Part shown: piece by piece, positions 9,949-20,345 of the stretch
Numbering within the stretch: position 1 is the stretch's first letter
Layout of the letters: the number at the start of each line of letters is the position of its first letter
Assembly: GCA_010015745.1 (NCBI GenBank)
Contig: ML978239.1
Location: 1-64,000 of the forward strand
Direction of reading: 5' to 3'
Source: Setomelanomma holmii
Taxonomy: Eukaryota > Ascomycota > Dothideomycetes > Pleosporales > Phaeosphaeriaceae
DNA length: 64,000 nucleotides
Program-made: the position numbers and the translations under genes
The notes under the pieces: model-generated
What the model was told of the DNA's origin: nothing
Seen by the model: the letters and a program-made list of their open reading frames with translations, nothing else
The model's database searches: none

Positions 9949-11661
9949 ATGGCGAACTCATCAGCTGCGACGCCGCAGGGCTTGCAGCGTCGCTTCAAGG
10001 GATGTTCTAAGATTGGCGAGTACGAGATGATGCAGAAGCTCGGCGAGGGTACCTTTGGCGAAGTGCACAAAGCGCGACATCGAATTACCGGCAGCGTGTT
10101 TGCGCTCAAGAAGATCTTAATGCACAATGAAAAGGACGGCTTTCCGATCACAGCGCTGCGAGAAATCAAGCTTCTGAAAATGCTCTCCCACGACAACGTT
10201 CTGAGGCTTGAAGAGATGGCTGTTGAACGACCGAAGGCGGAAGGCAGGAAACGCGCGATACTCTACATGGTCACACCGTATATGGATCACGACCTCTCCG
10301 GCCTCCTTGACAACCCGGATGTCAAATTTGTCGAACCGCAGATCAAGTGCTATATGCTGCAACTGTTCAAGGGTCTGCGGTACCTCCACGATAATCACAT
10401 CCTCCATAGAGACATGAAAGCAGCCAATCTTCTCATCAACAATCGCGGGCGGCTCCAAATAGCAGATTTTGGCCTCGCGCGACACTACGACGAACCGGTT
10501 CCACAACGAGGCAAGGGCAACGGAGAAGCGCGTCGCGAATATACCAGCTTGGTGGTGACTAGATGGTACCGCCCGCCGGAGCTACTCCTTCAACTCAGGA
10601 GATATACACCAGCCATCGACATGTGGGGTGCAGGCTGCGTCTTCGGCGAGATGTTCAAGCGCAAGCCCATCCTCGCGGGGCAGAGCGACATACATCAAGC
10701 GCAGATCATCTTTGAGCTAATCGGCTCTCCCAACGAGCAGAACATGCCTGGGTGGACAGAGCTACCTGGGGCTGAATCAGTGCGCCAATTTGGGAACTTC
10801 CCGGGGTCACTCGCCTCACGGTTCCGGGAATTGTCACCTACTGGATTGTCGCTCCTCAAAGATCTTATGCGCCTTGACTGGCGTCGACGAATCAATGCGA
10901 TCGATGCCATAGACCATCCATATTTCCGAGAAAGCCCCAAACCAATGCGCGAAGAGGATATTCCTCATTTTGCCGACTCACACGAACTTGATCGACGGAA
11001 TGCGCGAGGGCAAAAGCAAGCACTACCACCAGCTCCGGCTGGTGGAACTGTCGGTGGAGGACCCAATGGTGAATGGACAGGTTCAGGACCACCACCACAC
11101 GCATGGCAGAACGGCGATCGCAGATATGCGCCTCAGGATCGGGGTCCCCCTGGCGTGGACCGACCTCCAAGAGGCGGATACGATCGTCGACCGCCTCCAT
11201 ATGATCACAGGCCACCGCCGCCACCACCGCCAGGAGAGCGTCGACCCAATTGGGGCAACGGTGTCGAGCGACACGGTAATCTTCCGTTACCACCAGGTGA
11301 CGGCCGGCATCCCTTACCGAATGTGCCCCGATATGGCGGTGACAAAGGCGACAGACGCGGACCACCTAGAGATAGAGACGGCGACATCTACATCCCGAGC
11401 TATCAAGATGGTCCACGGCGTTCGCGTGAACCCGATGAAAGGCAACGGCGCGGCTCTCGAGATTCTGGCAATTCGAGAGATGGCCATGCTGACGACCGCT
11501 CAGATCGAGGTCGAGGGTACCGAGACCGCGACCGAGATCGACCGGGCGACTCCCGCAACTTCGGTAGAGACAGGAGAGATGGGAGAACGCGATCGAGGAG
11601 TCCTGAGCGGCGGGATAGGAACCGCGACAACAGGAATGATGACATCTATCGGAGGCGATAG
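9949..11661 (+). CDS. BUR1: CDK9/BUR1-type cyclin-dependent kinase
   Basis: Single-exon gene of 570 residues. Kinase domain at about 24-330: glycine loop GEGTFGEV (32-39), catalytic Lys54, the cyclin-binding helix PITALRE (66-72; the motif from which CDK9 took its early name), HRD at 153-155, DFG at 173-175, activation-loop Thr about 199 in EYTSLVVTRWYRPPEL. The tail from about 340 is rich in Pro, Gly and Arg and ends in RS/RD repeats (RTRSRSPERRDR), as in fungal BUR1/ptkA proteins. In known relatives this nuclear kinase pairs with a BUR2/cyclin T-type cyclin and phosphorylates RNA polymerase II CTD and elongation factors. All catalytic residues are intact. A 306-codon frame at 10970-11890 in another phase is a compositional shadow of the repetitive tail. 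Confidence 0.95.
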   Translation: MANSSAATPQGLQRRFKGCSKIGEYEMMQKLGEGTFGEVHKARHRITGSVFALKKILMHNEKDGFPITALREIKLLKMLSHDNVLRLEEMAVERPKAEGRKRAILYMVTPYMDHDLSGLLDNPDVKFVEPQIKCYMLQLFKGLRYLHDNHILHRDMKAANLLINNRGRLQIADFGLARHYDEPVPQRGKGNGEARREYTSLVVTRWYRPPELLLQLRRYTPAIDMWGAGCVFGEMFKRKPILAGQSDIHQAQIIFELIGSPNEQNMPGWTELPGAESVRQFGNFPGSLASRFRELSPTGLSLLKDLMRLDWRRRINAIDAIDHPYFRESPKPMREEDIPHFADSHELDRRNARGQKQALPPAPAGGTVGGGPNGEWTGSGPPPHAWQNGDRRYAPQDRGPPGVDRPPRGGYDRRPPPYDHRPPPPPPPGERRPNWGNGVERHGNLPLPPGDGRHPLPNVPRYGGDKGDRRGPPRDRDGDIYIPSYQDGPRRSREPDERQRRGSRDSGNSRDGHADDRSDRGRGYRDRDRDRPGDSRNFGRDRRDGRTRSRSPERRDRNRDNRNDDIYRRR

Positions 11662-12509
11662 TACATACCTCTTTTGCGCGAGGGTCTCGTTGATGCTGAA
11701 ACCGCGAAGTTCATGGGCAATGAACCATTGGAGTAGAGGAATTTGGTTCGTACTGGACACAACGGCGTCTACGGCTACAAATATGGATGCGAAACACCAT
11801 AGAAAGGCGTTCGAGGGACACTGCAGCATTTCAACGGCGTCCCCAATGGCGGCAGCTTTGCCTGGCCTTTTGATACCAGTACATCCGTAGCGAATCACTT
11901 TTCGAATACAAACATCCTTACATTGACATCCACAAGCATGCAATCTGTTTACGACATCGGTATATTTGCGTCCCGATGACTGGGATCATCTACCGAACAT
12001 GCAGGTTCCCGTGAGCTGGCGGCAGCCTTTGTTCAAAGACTAATCACGGGTACCACAGCCATCGCAGTTGCCACATCGAACATGTCACCGTGAGCTAACA
12101 ACTTCGCTAGCTGCCGGGAGACGTGGTCCAGGGATTGCAGCAGTATTTAACCGGCAAACGAGCATGGCCAGTGGTCGAGGCGCTGCATGTAATCGAGGTT
12201 AAACGAAAGCCATGCGGCTGGCCGTTCCGGCGCGAAATTTCTTCTGCCGAGTATAGTGGCGCGTTCCCCAAAGTTCGCTGGCGTCAGATCGAGCGACGTG
12301 CCGAAAGTCGGAACCATTGTTATTTGACTCAGGCCCCGCCAGCCTTAGGAATCAACCCACTAAAAGAAAATCAACAGCACACCTCAAGCTACACCTCAGA
12401 CGTTACAACATTCGACACAGGGGAGACAGACACTATCCCTACCAAGCATATATTCGACACTAACATCTTGTTCTCTTCTGCTGGATTGAATAAAACAAAG
12501 TTCGTCGAC
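11662..12509. other. Intergenic: BUR1 3' flank and HOM3 promoter/leader
   Basis: Contains the TGACTCA site at 12325-12331 and an A/C-rich leader before the HOM3 ATG. An open frame in phase with HOM3 extends up to 12123, but its translation does not resemble the family, so it is taken as 5' leader. Confidence 0.5.
12325..12331 (+). promoter_or_regulatory. TGACTCA element (GCN4/CpcA-type site) upstream of aspartate kinase
   Basis: A perfect palindromic-type TGACTCA lies 179 nt before the HOM3 ATG at 12510. This is the core binding site of GCN4/CPC1-type bZIP factors, which induce amino-acid biosynthetic genes on starvation. The position and the identity of the downstream gene make it a plausible control site; binding is inferred. 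Confidence 0.55.
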
Positions 12510-14237
12510 ATGTCTACCACAACCAATGGATATAAGCACTCGTCCGAGCGGATAGCTCACACGGAAGAAAAGCATTTGCCAGGTGGCTGGGTAGTCCTCA
12601 AGTTTGGCGGTACAAGCGTGGGGAAGTTTGCGGAGAACATAGCGGGCATTGTCAGGTAGGCACGAACCAGCGCACCTTCCCTCTTTAGTTTCCCTCACCT
12701 GAAAGGAAAGAGCACATCACTCACACAACACAGAGCTGGCCTGAAGGACAATCGCGCTGCTATCGTTTGCTCCGCCCGCAGCAACAACACCAAGCTCGAA
12801 GGAACCACGAATCGACTCCTGCGCGCTGCTCGTGCTGCCGAGAAACCAGACAATCGCAACTATGATGAGATTGTTGAAGCAATCCGTATTGACCACATAC
12901 AGGCTGCGAAGGACACAATCCAGAGTGCAGAAATCTTGGCTGCATTCACGGACGAGGTCAATGCCGAGTGCGAGAGCTTGACCAAGATTCTGGAGTCGGC
13001 GCAACACTTGGAGGAGGTTACCAGCCGCGCCGAGGACAAGATCGTCAGCAAGGGCGAGAAGTTGAGCTGCCGCTACATGGCTGCGCTGTTGAATGACCGC
13101 GGTACGCCTGCGCAGTTTGTCGATCTGAGCGATGTGGTCCACTTTGTGGGAGCCGCGAAGGGCTTGAACGAGAAGTTCTACAAGGATCTTGCTCAGTCGC
13201 TGGCTAGAGAGGTGGAAGCGTGCGGCGACAAGGTCCCAGTCATCACGGGATACTTTGGCAACGTACCTGGAGGCATCCTGAGCTCCATTGGACGCGGTTA
13301 CACGGATTTGTGTGCTGCATTGGTAGCTGTTGGAATCAAGGCCAAGGAGCTGCAGGTCTGGAAAGAGGTGGACGGCATTTTCACTGCGGACCCTCGCAAG
13401 GTGCCTACGGCTGCTCTTCTTCCTACGGTCACGCCATCTGAGGCTGCTGAATTGACCTTTTACGGATCGGAAGTCATTCATCCCTTTACCATGGAGCAGG
13501 TCATCCGCGCTCGCATCTCGATTCGCATTAAGAACGTCATGAATCCACGCAACGCTGGTACCGTTATCTTCTCTGACAACATCAACGAGATCGATGGTCG
13601 CGCGCCTCTGAAGGACTCGAAACTGTTCCGTACCCGCTCGTCGAGCCTCCTGACCACCCTCCAAGGTCCGAAGCGCCCAACTGCCGTCACCATCAAGCAC
13701 AACATTGTTGTGCTCAACGTGCACAGCAACAAGCGCACCCGCGCTCACGGCTTTTTGATGAACATCTTCAGCATTCTCGATCGCTGGCACCTTTCCGTCG
13801 ATCTCATCTCCTCCTCTGAGGTGCACGTGTCCATGGCTTTGCACTCCGAGTCGGCGCTTCTCAGCGGCGGTGGCGAAGACGAATACAAGATTCAGGACAA
13901 AGATCTCCAAGGTGCGGTGAACGACCTAGGCCAGCTTGGCGCAATCGACATCGTGCCAGACATGGCCATTGTGAGCTTGGTCGGTAAGCAGCTAAAGAAC
14001 ATGATCGGTATCAGTGGAAAGTTCTTTAGCGTGTTGGGTCAGAACAACATCAATATTGAAATGATCTCGCAAGGTATGGTCTCCCCTTTCGCGAACGATT
14101 CCGCGTGTGCGAGTACGATTACTGACTCAATACCTACAGGCGCCAGCGAGATCAACATATCCTGCGTCATTGAGGAGCGCGAAGCCGACCGCGCACTGAA
14201 CGTCGTGCATACGAATCTCTTCACCTTCTTGGACTAA
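12510..14237 (+). CDS. HOM3: Aspartate kinase
   Basis: Catalyses ATP-dependent phosphorylation of L-aspartate, the first step to threonine, methionine and isoleucine. Exons 12510-12655, 12734-14073 and 14140-14237 join to 527 residues, the usual fungal length. The joins are confirmed by continuous motifs: KFGGTSVG (31-38) in exon 1, VCSARSNNTK...EGTTNRLL right after the first intron, and ISQG/ASEINISCVI across the second. Kinase-domain signs include TGYFGNVPGGI, GRGYTDLCAALVA and KEVDGIFTADPR. Two C-terminal ACT domains follow (around VVLNVHSNKRTRAHGFL and MAIVSLVGKQL), which bind threonine in the regulated yeast enzyme. Start chosen at MSTTTNGYKH; longer in-frame starts lie in the leader. 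The second intron holds a CTGAC branch site. A 397-codon antisense frame is a shadow. Confidence 0.95.
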
Positions 14238-14650
14238 GCATTGGCATTGCTGGGCGTTGCATACCACATAGAAAATTTCACGTGCCTTTTTATCTCACGT
14301 TTTCCGAGTTTCCCTGGCAGTGAATGTGAACGCTCGTTCCGTTTGCACACTGGTCCTCCCGTTCTCCCGCGTTGCTATCTCAACCTTGATAAAACCTTAA
14401 CACCAGGCAAGCGACTCGAACATCGTCGCCGCCAGTGCCGCAAACTCGCACGCGACAAATCACTGCACTGCATCAGGTAAGTACTTATCCCCCTTTCCGA
14501 GTCTGGTAATGGTCCACTCCCTCTATTCAAACGCTGTTCTCGAGCGCCTCCCCAACGCTCGCCAACGTCCAACGCCTCAGGATCACTCCAACGAATATTT
14601 TGTCAACTCACGGTACTAAGGTTACCCACGATCGATAGGCATAGACGAAT
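14238..14650. promoter_or_regulatory. Promoter and probable 5'-UTR intron of the next gene
   Basis: Contains a good donor (CAG|GTAAGT at 14477), a TACTAA-type branch near 14614 and an AG acceptor shortly before the ATG at 14651. A 5'-UTR intron of about 165 nt is therefore likely. Confidence 0.45.
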
Positions 14651-17035
14651 ATGGAAATTCAACCGCAAGCTCCTGCCGGCGACTTCGCCAAGAGGCACGT
14701 TAGCGGCATGTTGAAGCATATGGCAGACGAAGAGTCGCGCGCGAAGACACATGAGGCAGCGGCAAAATACAAGCAGATGTTTGCGGACAAGAAATGGGAG
14801 CCAGTCATGGCCAAGATACGACGAGTGGCCGAGGAAGATCCCATACGATGCCCCAACAGGCGTCGTCCAGCTCCACTAACGCCTGCGGCGCGCCCTTTGC
14901 TCAAGTCCACCGCACCCGCTCCATCTGTTGCACTGGCAAACGGACGCACACCGCCTGCTGGACTCAGTCGAATAGCTATCAGCGGTGACCTCCTCAAAGT
15001 CTCGCGCACACGGGCACCATCAACGGCAAGAGAGCGCTGGGACGCGACATATCGCGGCCCAGCGACTCCGCTGACTCCGACCCCAACTGGCAATGCTTTC
15101 GCTGGCGGCGGGTTTTGGGAGCAGCTCACACCAAAACCTTCACAACCCAACACACCGGTCACCGCTGTTCCGCGCTCACCATTCTCGCCTATCGTACCCA
15201 AAGACGAAGAAGCACGCGCAGCTTATCGACATGTCAAGAGCGAGGTGGATGCCATAGCGCGCACAGTCTGTGCTAGCCGCTTGAGCGTGCACTCCAGAAT
15301 CGAGAACAGCGACGACATCCCAAAGTCTCTCGTGAGGGCGAAGGACACCTTGACGAGCGCCGAGATCACTTTGCATTGCCTTCAAGCACCACTGAAGTCG
15401 ATGATCAATCCGTCTCTGCTGATTAAACTCAAGGACCTTGCCGAAGACGAAAGCATGATCCTTCAGCAGTACTCCGTCAAAGACGACAAGGAGCTAAAGG
15501 ATATCGACGTGTGGCTTCAGGTCGACGAGCAAACATTTGAGTTTACGAACGTGCTTGATGCACAGCGCGGGTTTCATCTCATGAATCGCAACCGCCGCAA
15601 GAACAAGCTGCTTAAGCTGCCAGACACCGCAATACAACAAGCGTGGGCGACTCGAATTCTAGAAGATGCCGAACGTGAAGTGGAGGCCAGCGGCGACGCA
15701 TCAAGCTCGAGCAGCAACGAAGACAGGGGCTACGATTACAGCAACTTCCTACGCAGCATCAAACATGAAGCGAGCTCGAGCTCGGACCTGGCATCGATGG
15801 CTGGCGGCTGCTCATCGATGCGATCGAGTGGGACAACCTCGGACGGTCTCATGCTGAGCAGAGAGACAACATTCGCTTCGCAGCGGTCTAGCATAAGCCC
15901 GAAGAAGTCGAGCGGCTTGGCGATGCGGTCGAGAGATGCGAGCTTCTCAGAAAGCTTTGTGCTTGGTAGAGATGCAACTGCAACCCTCGATCGCTCAAGC
16001 GCGGGCGCTAAGAAGAACGACACCCTTGCTTCACGCTCTCGAGAGGCTATTTTCTCTTCCAACTCCGGCATAACACATCCTGAATCTCCTCAGCGCATTT
16101 TCACAGAAATAGGCAGAGAAAGCATGGCTCATTCCCAGCGATCCAGCATGAGTGTTCGACAGTCTAGCGACCTCGCCCTACGATCTGAGCAATTCGACAT
16201 GCATGACAATCCCAGCCATGACAAGCGTGCGGGTGCCGTGGCTACCAGTCGCGGTCTGAGCCTTCTCACCACCAACATGAAGGAGGTTGACGAGGACACT
16301 TCGGAACTCAGTCCAGAAGATAAGGCCGTTCGTCGACAGGGTTGCAGCCATGTCGCTCTCAACAACTGGGCGCAACAGCTCAAGGACATGGAAGAGGCAG
16401 CGAACAAGAGCCGAGTATCTTTGACACACTATAGACAACACCCTGTTTATCGTCATCACAGCCAGTGTTCGAGTGGATGCATGGATAGCTGGGAATTGGA
16501 AAAGGCTTTGACTCCAAGCAGGGGAGCATCCGCAGACAACACCAATGCGCAAGCTTTCACTACGAACGAGAGTCATGACTACCCTCCCGCACAGCAAGAC
16601 GCATCAACTACCCTTACGTCAACGAGAGTGACAGGTCACGCACGGGAACCCAGCTCGCGGTTGCCTGGCTCAAGCCTCGTCTTCGCGTCTCCGCGCACCT
16701 CCCAAGCCTCCTCGCACATCTCCTCGCCTAGCCGTTCCCGTGCACCCTCAATTCTACCACCCTTCGTCTTACCTCCACTACCGTCTGGCTATAAGTATGC
16801 TACTGAGTCGGCTGATACGCCTCTCCACGATACGATCAGGCGAAGACAGCATATTCGCTCGCAGTCTAGTATTGCGCGTACGAGGAAGAGGGAGAAGGAT
16901 GAAGAAGAACAGTGGGCGGAAGAGCTGAAGAGGATGGAGGAAAGGGAGTTGGCGAGGCAGAGGAAGGAGATGGGGAGGGTTAGGTCGAGGTCGAGGGATG
17001 GGAGTGTAGGGAGTGAGCATGGCGGTGGAGATTGA
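14651..17035 (+). CDS. Unknown low-complexity protein with internal repeats
   Basis: Single open frame of 794 residues; no family recognised. Residues about 1-60 are charged and helical (KRHVSGMLKHMADEESRAKTHEAAAKYKQMFADKKWEPVM). A Pro/Thr-rich stretch follows (PLTPTPTGN, TPKPSQPNTP), then an ordered-looking segment at about 190-350 (EEARAAYRHVKSEVDAIARTV; LKDIDVWLQVDEQTFEFTNVL) that is the best candidate for a folded domain. Residues about 400-520 carry at least three imperfect copies of a Ser/Arg unit of the type SR(E/D)..F..QRSS.S.(K/R).SS.LA.RSR. The C-terminus is a Glu/Lys/Arg coiled coil (KREKDEEEQWAEELKRMEERELARQ). A cytoskeletal, cell-cortex or signalling scaffold is imaginable but not supported. 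The start is the first ATG after the probable leader intron. Confidence 0.75.
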   Translation: MEIQPQAPAGDFAKRHVSGMLKHMADEESRAKTHEAAAKYKQMFADKKWEPVMAKIRRVAEEDPIRCPNRRRPAPLTPAARPLLKSTAPAPSVALANGRTPPAGLSRIAISGDLLKVSRTRAPSTARERWDATYRGPATPLTPTPTGNAFAGGGFWEQLTPKPSQPNTPVTAVPRSPFSPIVPKDEEARAAYRHVKSEVDAIARTVCASRLSVHSRIENSDDIPKSLVRAKDTLTSAEITLHCLQAPLKSMINPSLLIKLKDLAEDESMILQQYSVKDDKELKDIDVWLQVDEQTFEFTNVLDAQRGFHLMNRNRRKNKLLKLPDTAIQQAWATRILEDAEREVEASGDASSSSSNEDRGYDYSNFLRSIKHEASSSSDLASMAGGCSSMRSSGTTSDGLMLSRETTFASQRSSISPKKSSGLAMRSRDASFSESFVLGRDATATLDRSSAGAKKNDTLASRSREAIFSSNSGITHPESPQRIFTEIGRESMAHSQRSSMSVRQSSDLALRSEQFDMHDNPSHDKRAGAVATSRGLSLLTTNMKEVDEDTSELSPEDKAVRRQGCSHVALNNWAQQLKDMEEAANKSRVSLTHYRQHPVYRHHSQCSSGCMDSWELEKALTPSRGASADNTNAQAFTTNESHDYPPAQQDASTTLTSTRVTGHAREPSSRLPGSSLVFASPRTSQASSHISSPSRSRAPSILPPFVLPPLPSGYKYATESADTPLHDTIRRRQHIRSQSSIARTRKREKDEEEQWAEELKRMEERELARQRKEMGRVRSRSRDGSVGSEHGGGD

Positions 17036-17429
17036 GGAGAGGTGGAAGTGACGAAGAAGGGGTGGGTGTGTAGTTGTAATGACAAGCTTTGCTTGCCATA
17101 TCAAGAACATTGAAGTAGAGGCGCATCAAGGTTGCGGTAATGTCTCCAGGTAAGGCTTGTGTTACATTCTGAACAACTCTGGTGTCTGCACCGCGCAGCA
17201 ACGGTTTGCCCTACTTGCCGCATGTTCAGTATGCGACGCGTTTATATCAAAAGATACTTTCGCATATACTTTTCGCTTCTGTCATGTCATGCCCGATACG
17301 TCACCCGATCGTGTTTCCCGGCAGGAGCAAACGACGTTGAGCGCTTGCTGTCACGTATCTCTCGCAAGCCCCCCGACTTCTTCGAACACCTTCACCTCAA
17401 CTCACAACAACCCATCGCCTTCGCTCGAC
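17036..17429. other. Intergenic, promoter of the next gene
   Basis: A TC/CA-rich leader just before the ATG at 17430; nothing else recognised. Confidence 0.4.
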
Positions 17430-18320
17430 ATGTCCGCCAGTGATGCGTCCTGGATATCCTCACTCCTGACCAGGAATGGGAGCAGCTCTGGGAGCAAGGC
17501 GGCAGACATTCAACGACAGAACTCCTTCCACGACTCTCGCGACAACGATGACTGGTACGTCCCTTGAAACGCATTGACTGCACGAGTATTGACTGACTGT
17601 TGCAGGACTTTTGACCAGCACACAATTCCACTCGGACCCTACGTCAAAGCCCAGCTATTGCCACAGATGCCCTCTCTCTTCAGCAAAACGCTCCCACCAT
17701 GCGGTTTCGAGGTCCAAGTCGCGTACGAGAACGTAGTACATCGACTCCGCATTAGCTGGCTCCATCACGTCGCGTCCGCTCAAACCACCGAGAACGTCCC
17801 GCTCCGCTCACTTTGCGACGACATCAAGACCCACCTTGAGCGCGAACAGCTGCGCGACCCCATCGACAGCTTACACATGACCAAAAAACGCCGTCCCTGG
17901 CGCCGCGAGAATGTGTTTCGGTACGAGCTCAGCTGGGCGGCCTACTTCGTGCGCGAGGCGGATGTGTTGCAGCGTTGGTCGAGTATGGGTGAGGAAGAGC
18001 GGGGGAAGCAGGAGCTTACGCACGGGCTGTATCCGATCCCGAAGGAGTCGAAGATCATTATCAAGAACAGGAATAATAGGGAGGAGTTGATGAGGTTGTG
18101 GAAGGTGTGGCATGAGGAGAAGAGGAGAGATATGACGAAGGATGAGGAGTGGCAGGAGGTCAATGATGCGGAAGCGGTAGAGGGTGGAGATGGTCCAATG
18201 GAGATTGATGGAGCTGCTGATGATCCGCTCATCGAGCAAGCTCAGTCAGTTGAGCATGGTCGGCAGCAGGGCACGAATCGGTGGATTGCAGGCCCGAGAG
18301 ATGCGGGCGCTGGCGAATAG
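17430..18320 (+). CDS. Unknown conserved-looking protein, acidic C-terminus
   Basis: Two exons, 17430-17554 and 17606-18320, give 279 residues. The intron has donor GTACGT, a CTGAC branch and acceptor GCAG, and the join gives NDDWTFDQHTIPLGPYVKAQL. Residues about 50-130 look like a folded domain (CGFEVQVAYENVVHRLRISWLHHVAS). A basic patch MTKKRRPWRRENVFRYELSWAAYF follows, then a highly charged helical region (EELMRLWKVWHEEKRRDMTKDEEWQEV) and an acidic tail. No signal peptide or membrane segment. I do not recognise the family. The start at MSASDASW is preferred over an upstream in-frame Met because of its leader context. Confidence 0.72.
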
Positions 18321-19195
18321 GCTTCGATCATCGCAGGCTTGGTATGGGAGTTGGGTCTTCACGAATTGGGTTTGAAGTAGCCTTGAAGAGATGGTTGGGA
18401 CAGTTGAGGCAAAACACACGCTGCTGGAGACGGAAGCAGAGGACAAGTGTCGTCGACCGAACTTTGATGATTCGAAAACAGGCATGTTACCGCCTTAATC
18501 GATACAGGAGTCTGATCTTCCCCTGCTTTCTTATACTCTCTGCTTTCCGGAATTGCGTTTGTTTCGGTGACCCCTCTTTGAAGCTGAACGAGCGGGCGGC
18601 AAATAGGACATCCAGGCACGTCTTGGAACGTACGTGGTCTGCCCATGGCTTCGCAGATGTCTGAGTCTCTCTCAGTATGCTTTCGTCACACATGGCAACT
18701 CTTCTCCATCGGAGGCTATCCTTCACCTCGACATTTGCCCTGCAGCTCTGATTCGATCCTGCATATCGTCCCACCAATAGCACCCTGGCACACAACCTTC
18801 CAAGCCCTTCTTCCTCATTCTCACCTCCTTTCTACAGTTTCTCAGAGTGTCTTATCATTTAGCGCCAAATTAGCGTCATTTGGAAGTCCAGCCATGTGCC
18901 AGGTTCTCACGTTCACCAATCTGCTCCTCACCGCTGCCAGCCCCGCACCATATAAGACCACCGCCTTCTACCAACCTCACTTTCTTTTCCCTCCAACACT
19001 ACGACACCCCGTTATCTGTCTAGCGGCATTCTCAGTCCAGCCTTTGATCACATACCAGCTTGCATAACCGTCAGTACTTTCGAGTGCCATCGTGTTTCCA
19101 CTACCACTCCAGCCCAGGAAGGCAAGTCCCTCAATCTTGTATTGCGATAACAGACACTGACTATAGTCACAGCATCATCGGCCCCCACGGTCAAG
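18321..19195. other. Intergenic; long pyrimidine-rich leader
   Basis: C/T-rich sequence with an open frame (18645-19067) of low coding quality. Probably promoter and 5'-UTR of the small SANT/Myb-like gene, with possible leader introns. Confidence 0.4.
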
Positions 19196-19891
19196 ATGGT
19201 CAATTGGAATGCCGAAAAGGATCAGATCGTGAGCGGACCGCCGACTCTATGCTCGCGCATCAATCCACTGACCGGTTCCAGATCCTCAAGGGTATCTTCA
19301 AGTTTCATGACATCAAGTCTTCCGCTCCACTCCTCAAGTATCTCTCCGAGCAGATCGGTGAAGGTGAGTCCTACCGTTCACGGCCTAACCCGTGCTTACA
19401 ATCCGAGCTATTCGTCGCACTTCAGCGCAACCTTTCCCTCTCTTAAGCTGCAACTGACAACGTCAACAGGATGCACCCCCAAAGCCGTCTCCCACCGCTT
19501 GAACAACATTCGCAATCACGGCAAGCCACTCGCAAACGGCACTTCACCAGCCAAAACCCCTACAACTCCCAGGACACCCAAGACTCCAGCATCTCGCGTC
19601 AAGTTCCAGCCGAAGACGAACATCGACACCACTTCAGAGTCCGAGAACGATGGTCCTGAAGGTCTAGTCGAGTCACCTTCAGCGCGTCGTGCGAGCGTCA
19701 AGCGCGCAAAGTCAACGCCTAAGCGCTCGTATGCTGAGTCCGTAGATGAGTCCGTAGATGAGTCTCAGGAGCAGTCTGCGAGTGAGCCAGCTGCTAAGCG
19801 TCCGAGGGTCAAGCCTGAGTCGGTTGATGAGGATGCTGGTGGACACGTGCCGTTTGGTCTGAGGGGTGATGAAGACGACTTCGAGCTCTAA
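19196..19891 (+). CDS. Small SANT/Myb-like nuclear protein
   Basis: Exons 19196-19228, 19282-19363 and 19470-19891 give 178 residues. The introns have donors GTGAGC and GTGAGT and acceptors CCAG and ACAG. The spliced N-terminus reads MVNWNAEKDQI, ILKGIFKFHD, then YLSEQIGEGCTPKAVSHRLNNIR. This is the tryptophan-start, three-helix layout with TPKAVSHRL recognition-type helix seen in many small fungal SANT/Myb-like proteins. The rest is basic and Thr/Pro/Ser-rich (TPTTPRTPKTPASRVKF), has a KR-type nuclear-localisation patch (AAKRPRVKPE) and ends acidic (GDEDDFEL). A DNA- or chromatin-associated role is inferred. Unspliced, the frame stays open but the conserved helices are lost, which supports the splicing. 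Confidence 0.75.
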   Translation: MVNWNAEKDQIVSGPPTLCSRINPLTGSRSSRVSSSFMTSSLPLHSSSISPSRSVKVSPTVHGLTRAYNPSYSSHFSATFPSLKLQLTTSTGCTPKAVSHRLNNIRNHGKPLANGTSPAKTPTTPRTPKTPASRVKFQPKTNIDTTSESENDGPEGLVESPSARRASVKRAKSTPKRSYAESVDESVDESQEQSASEPAAKRPRVKPESVDEDAGGHVPFGLRGDEDDFEL

Positions 19892-20340
19892 GGTCTGCGA
19901 AAGGTTCAAGATGAAGGTGTGGGCTCGAGCAGGAGAGAACGGCAGCAGGGCAATGAAAGGAGAGTTCAGGGTTGTGATAGCGTTTCTACGGACGAAGCAT
20001 CTGCGCTTCCAGAGTCACGAACTCGTTGTGGTTAGGCGCTCAGGAGTTCTTACGGGTGTTTTTAAGGTGCGACCACGGTCGCCTTCGGGCGCAGAGGGTG
20101 CGCTTCCATTTGCGTGCTATAGGTTGTCCATTCCCTTTCTCGATCTGGAAACTCAATCCTGAACTAGAAGGAACCATAAAGCATCATACTTCGACCATCA
20201 TATCCTCCCAGTTCCTATCTCTTGCCGATCATGCCCAGCACTCCTCAAGATTTCTCACATTACCAATTAACCTTCTAATATGCAGCCTCATGAAGAGGCT
20301 CTATAGGTAGACAGCCTTGTCCTTCGACACTGGTCATGGG
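19892..20340. other. 3' flank of the SANT/Myb-like gene
   Basis: Non-coding. Ends with a reverse-complement fragment of the array's 3' motif (ACAGCCTTGTCC, about 20311) before the repeat array begins. Confidence 0.4.
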
Positions 20341-20345
20341 ACATA

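Noticed and set aside
10970..11890. 306-codon frame on the plus strand overlapping BUR1
   Set aside because: Other-phase reading of the Arg/Pro/Gly-rich BUR1 tail; low-complexity composition explains the open frame.
12717..13910. 397-codon open frame on the minus strand
   Set aside because: Fully antisense to HOM3; its translation has no domain and the sense strand carries intact enzyme motifs.
14123..14129. Second TGACTCA, inside the last HOM3 intron
   Set aside because: Position and context (CTGAC branch site before the acceptor) explain it as a splicing branch point.
14659..15201. 180-codon minus-strand frame
   Set aside because: Antisense to the 794-residue unknown protein; no independent support.
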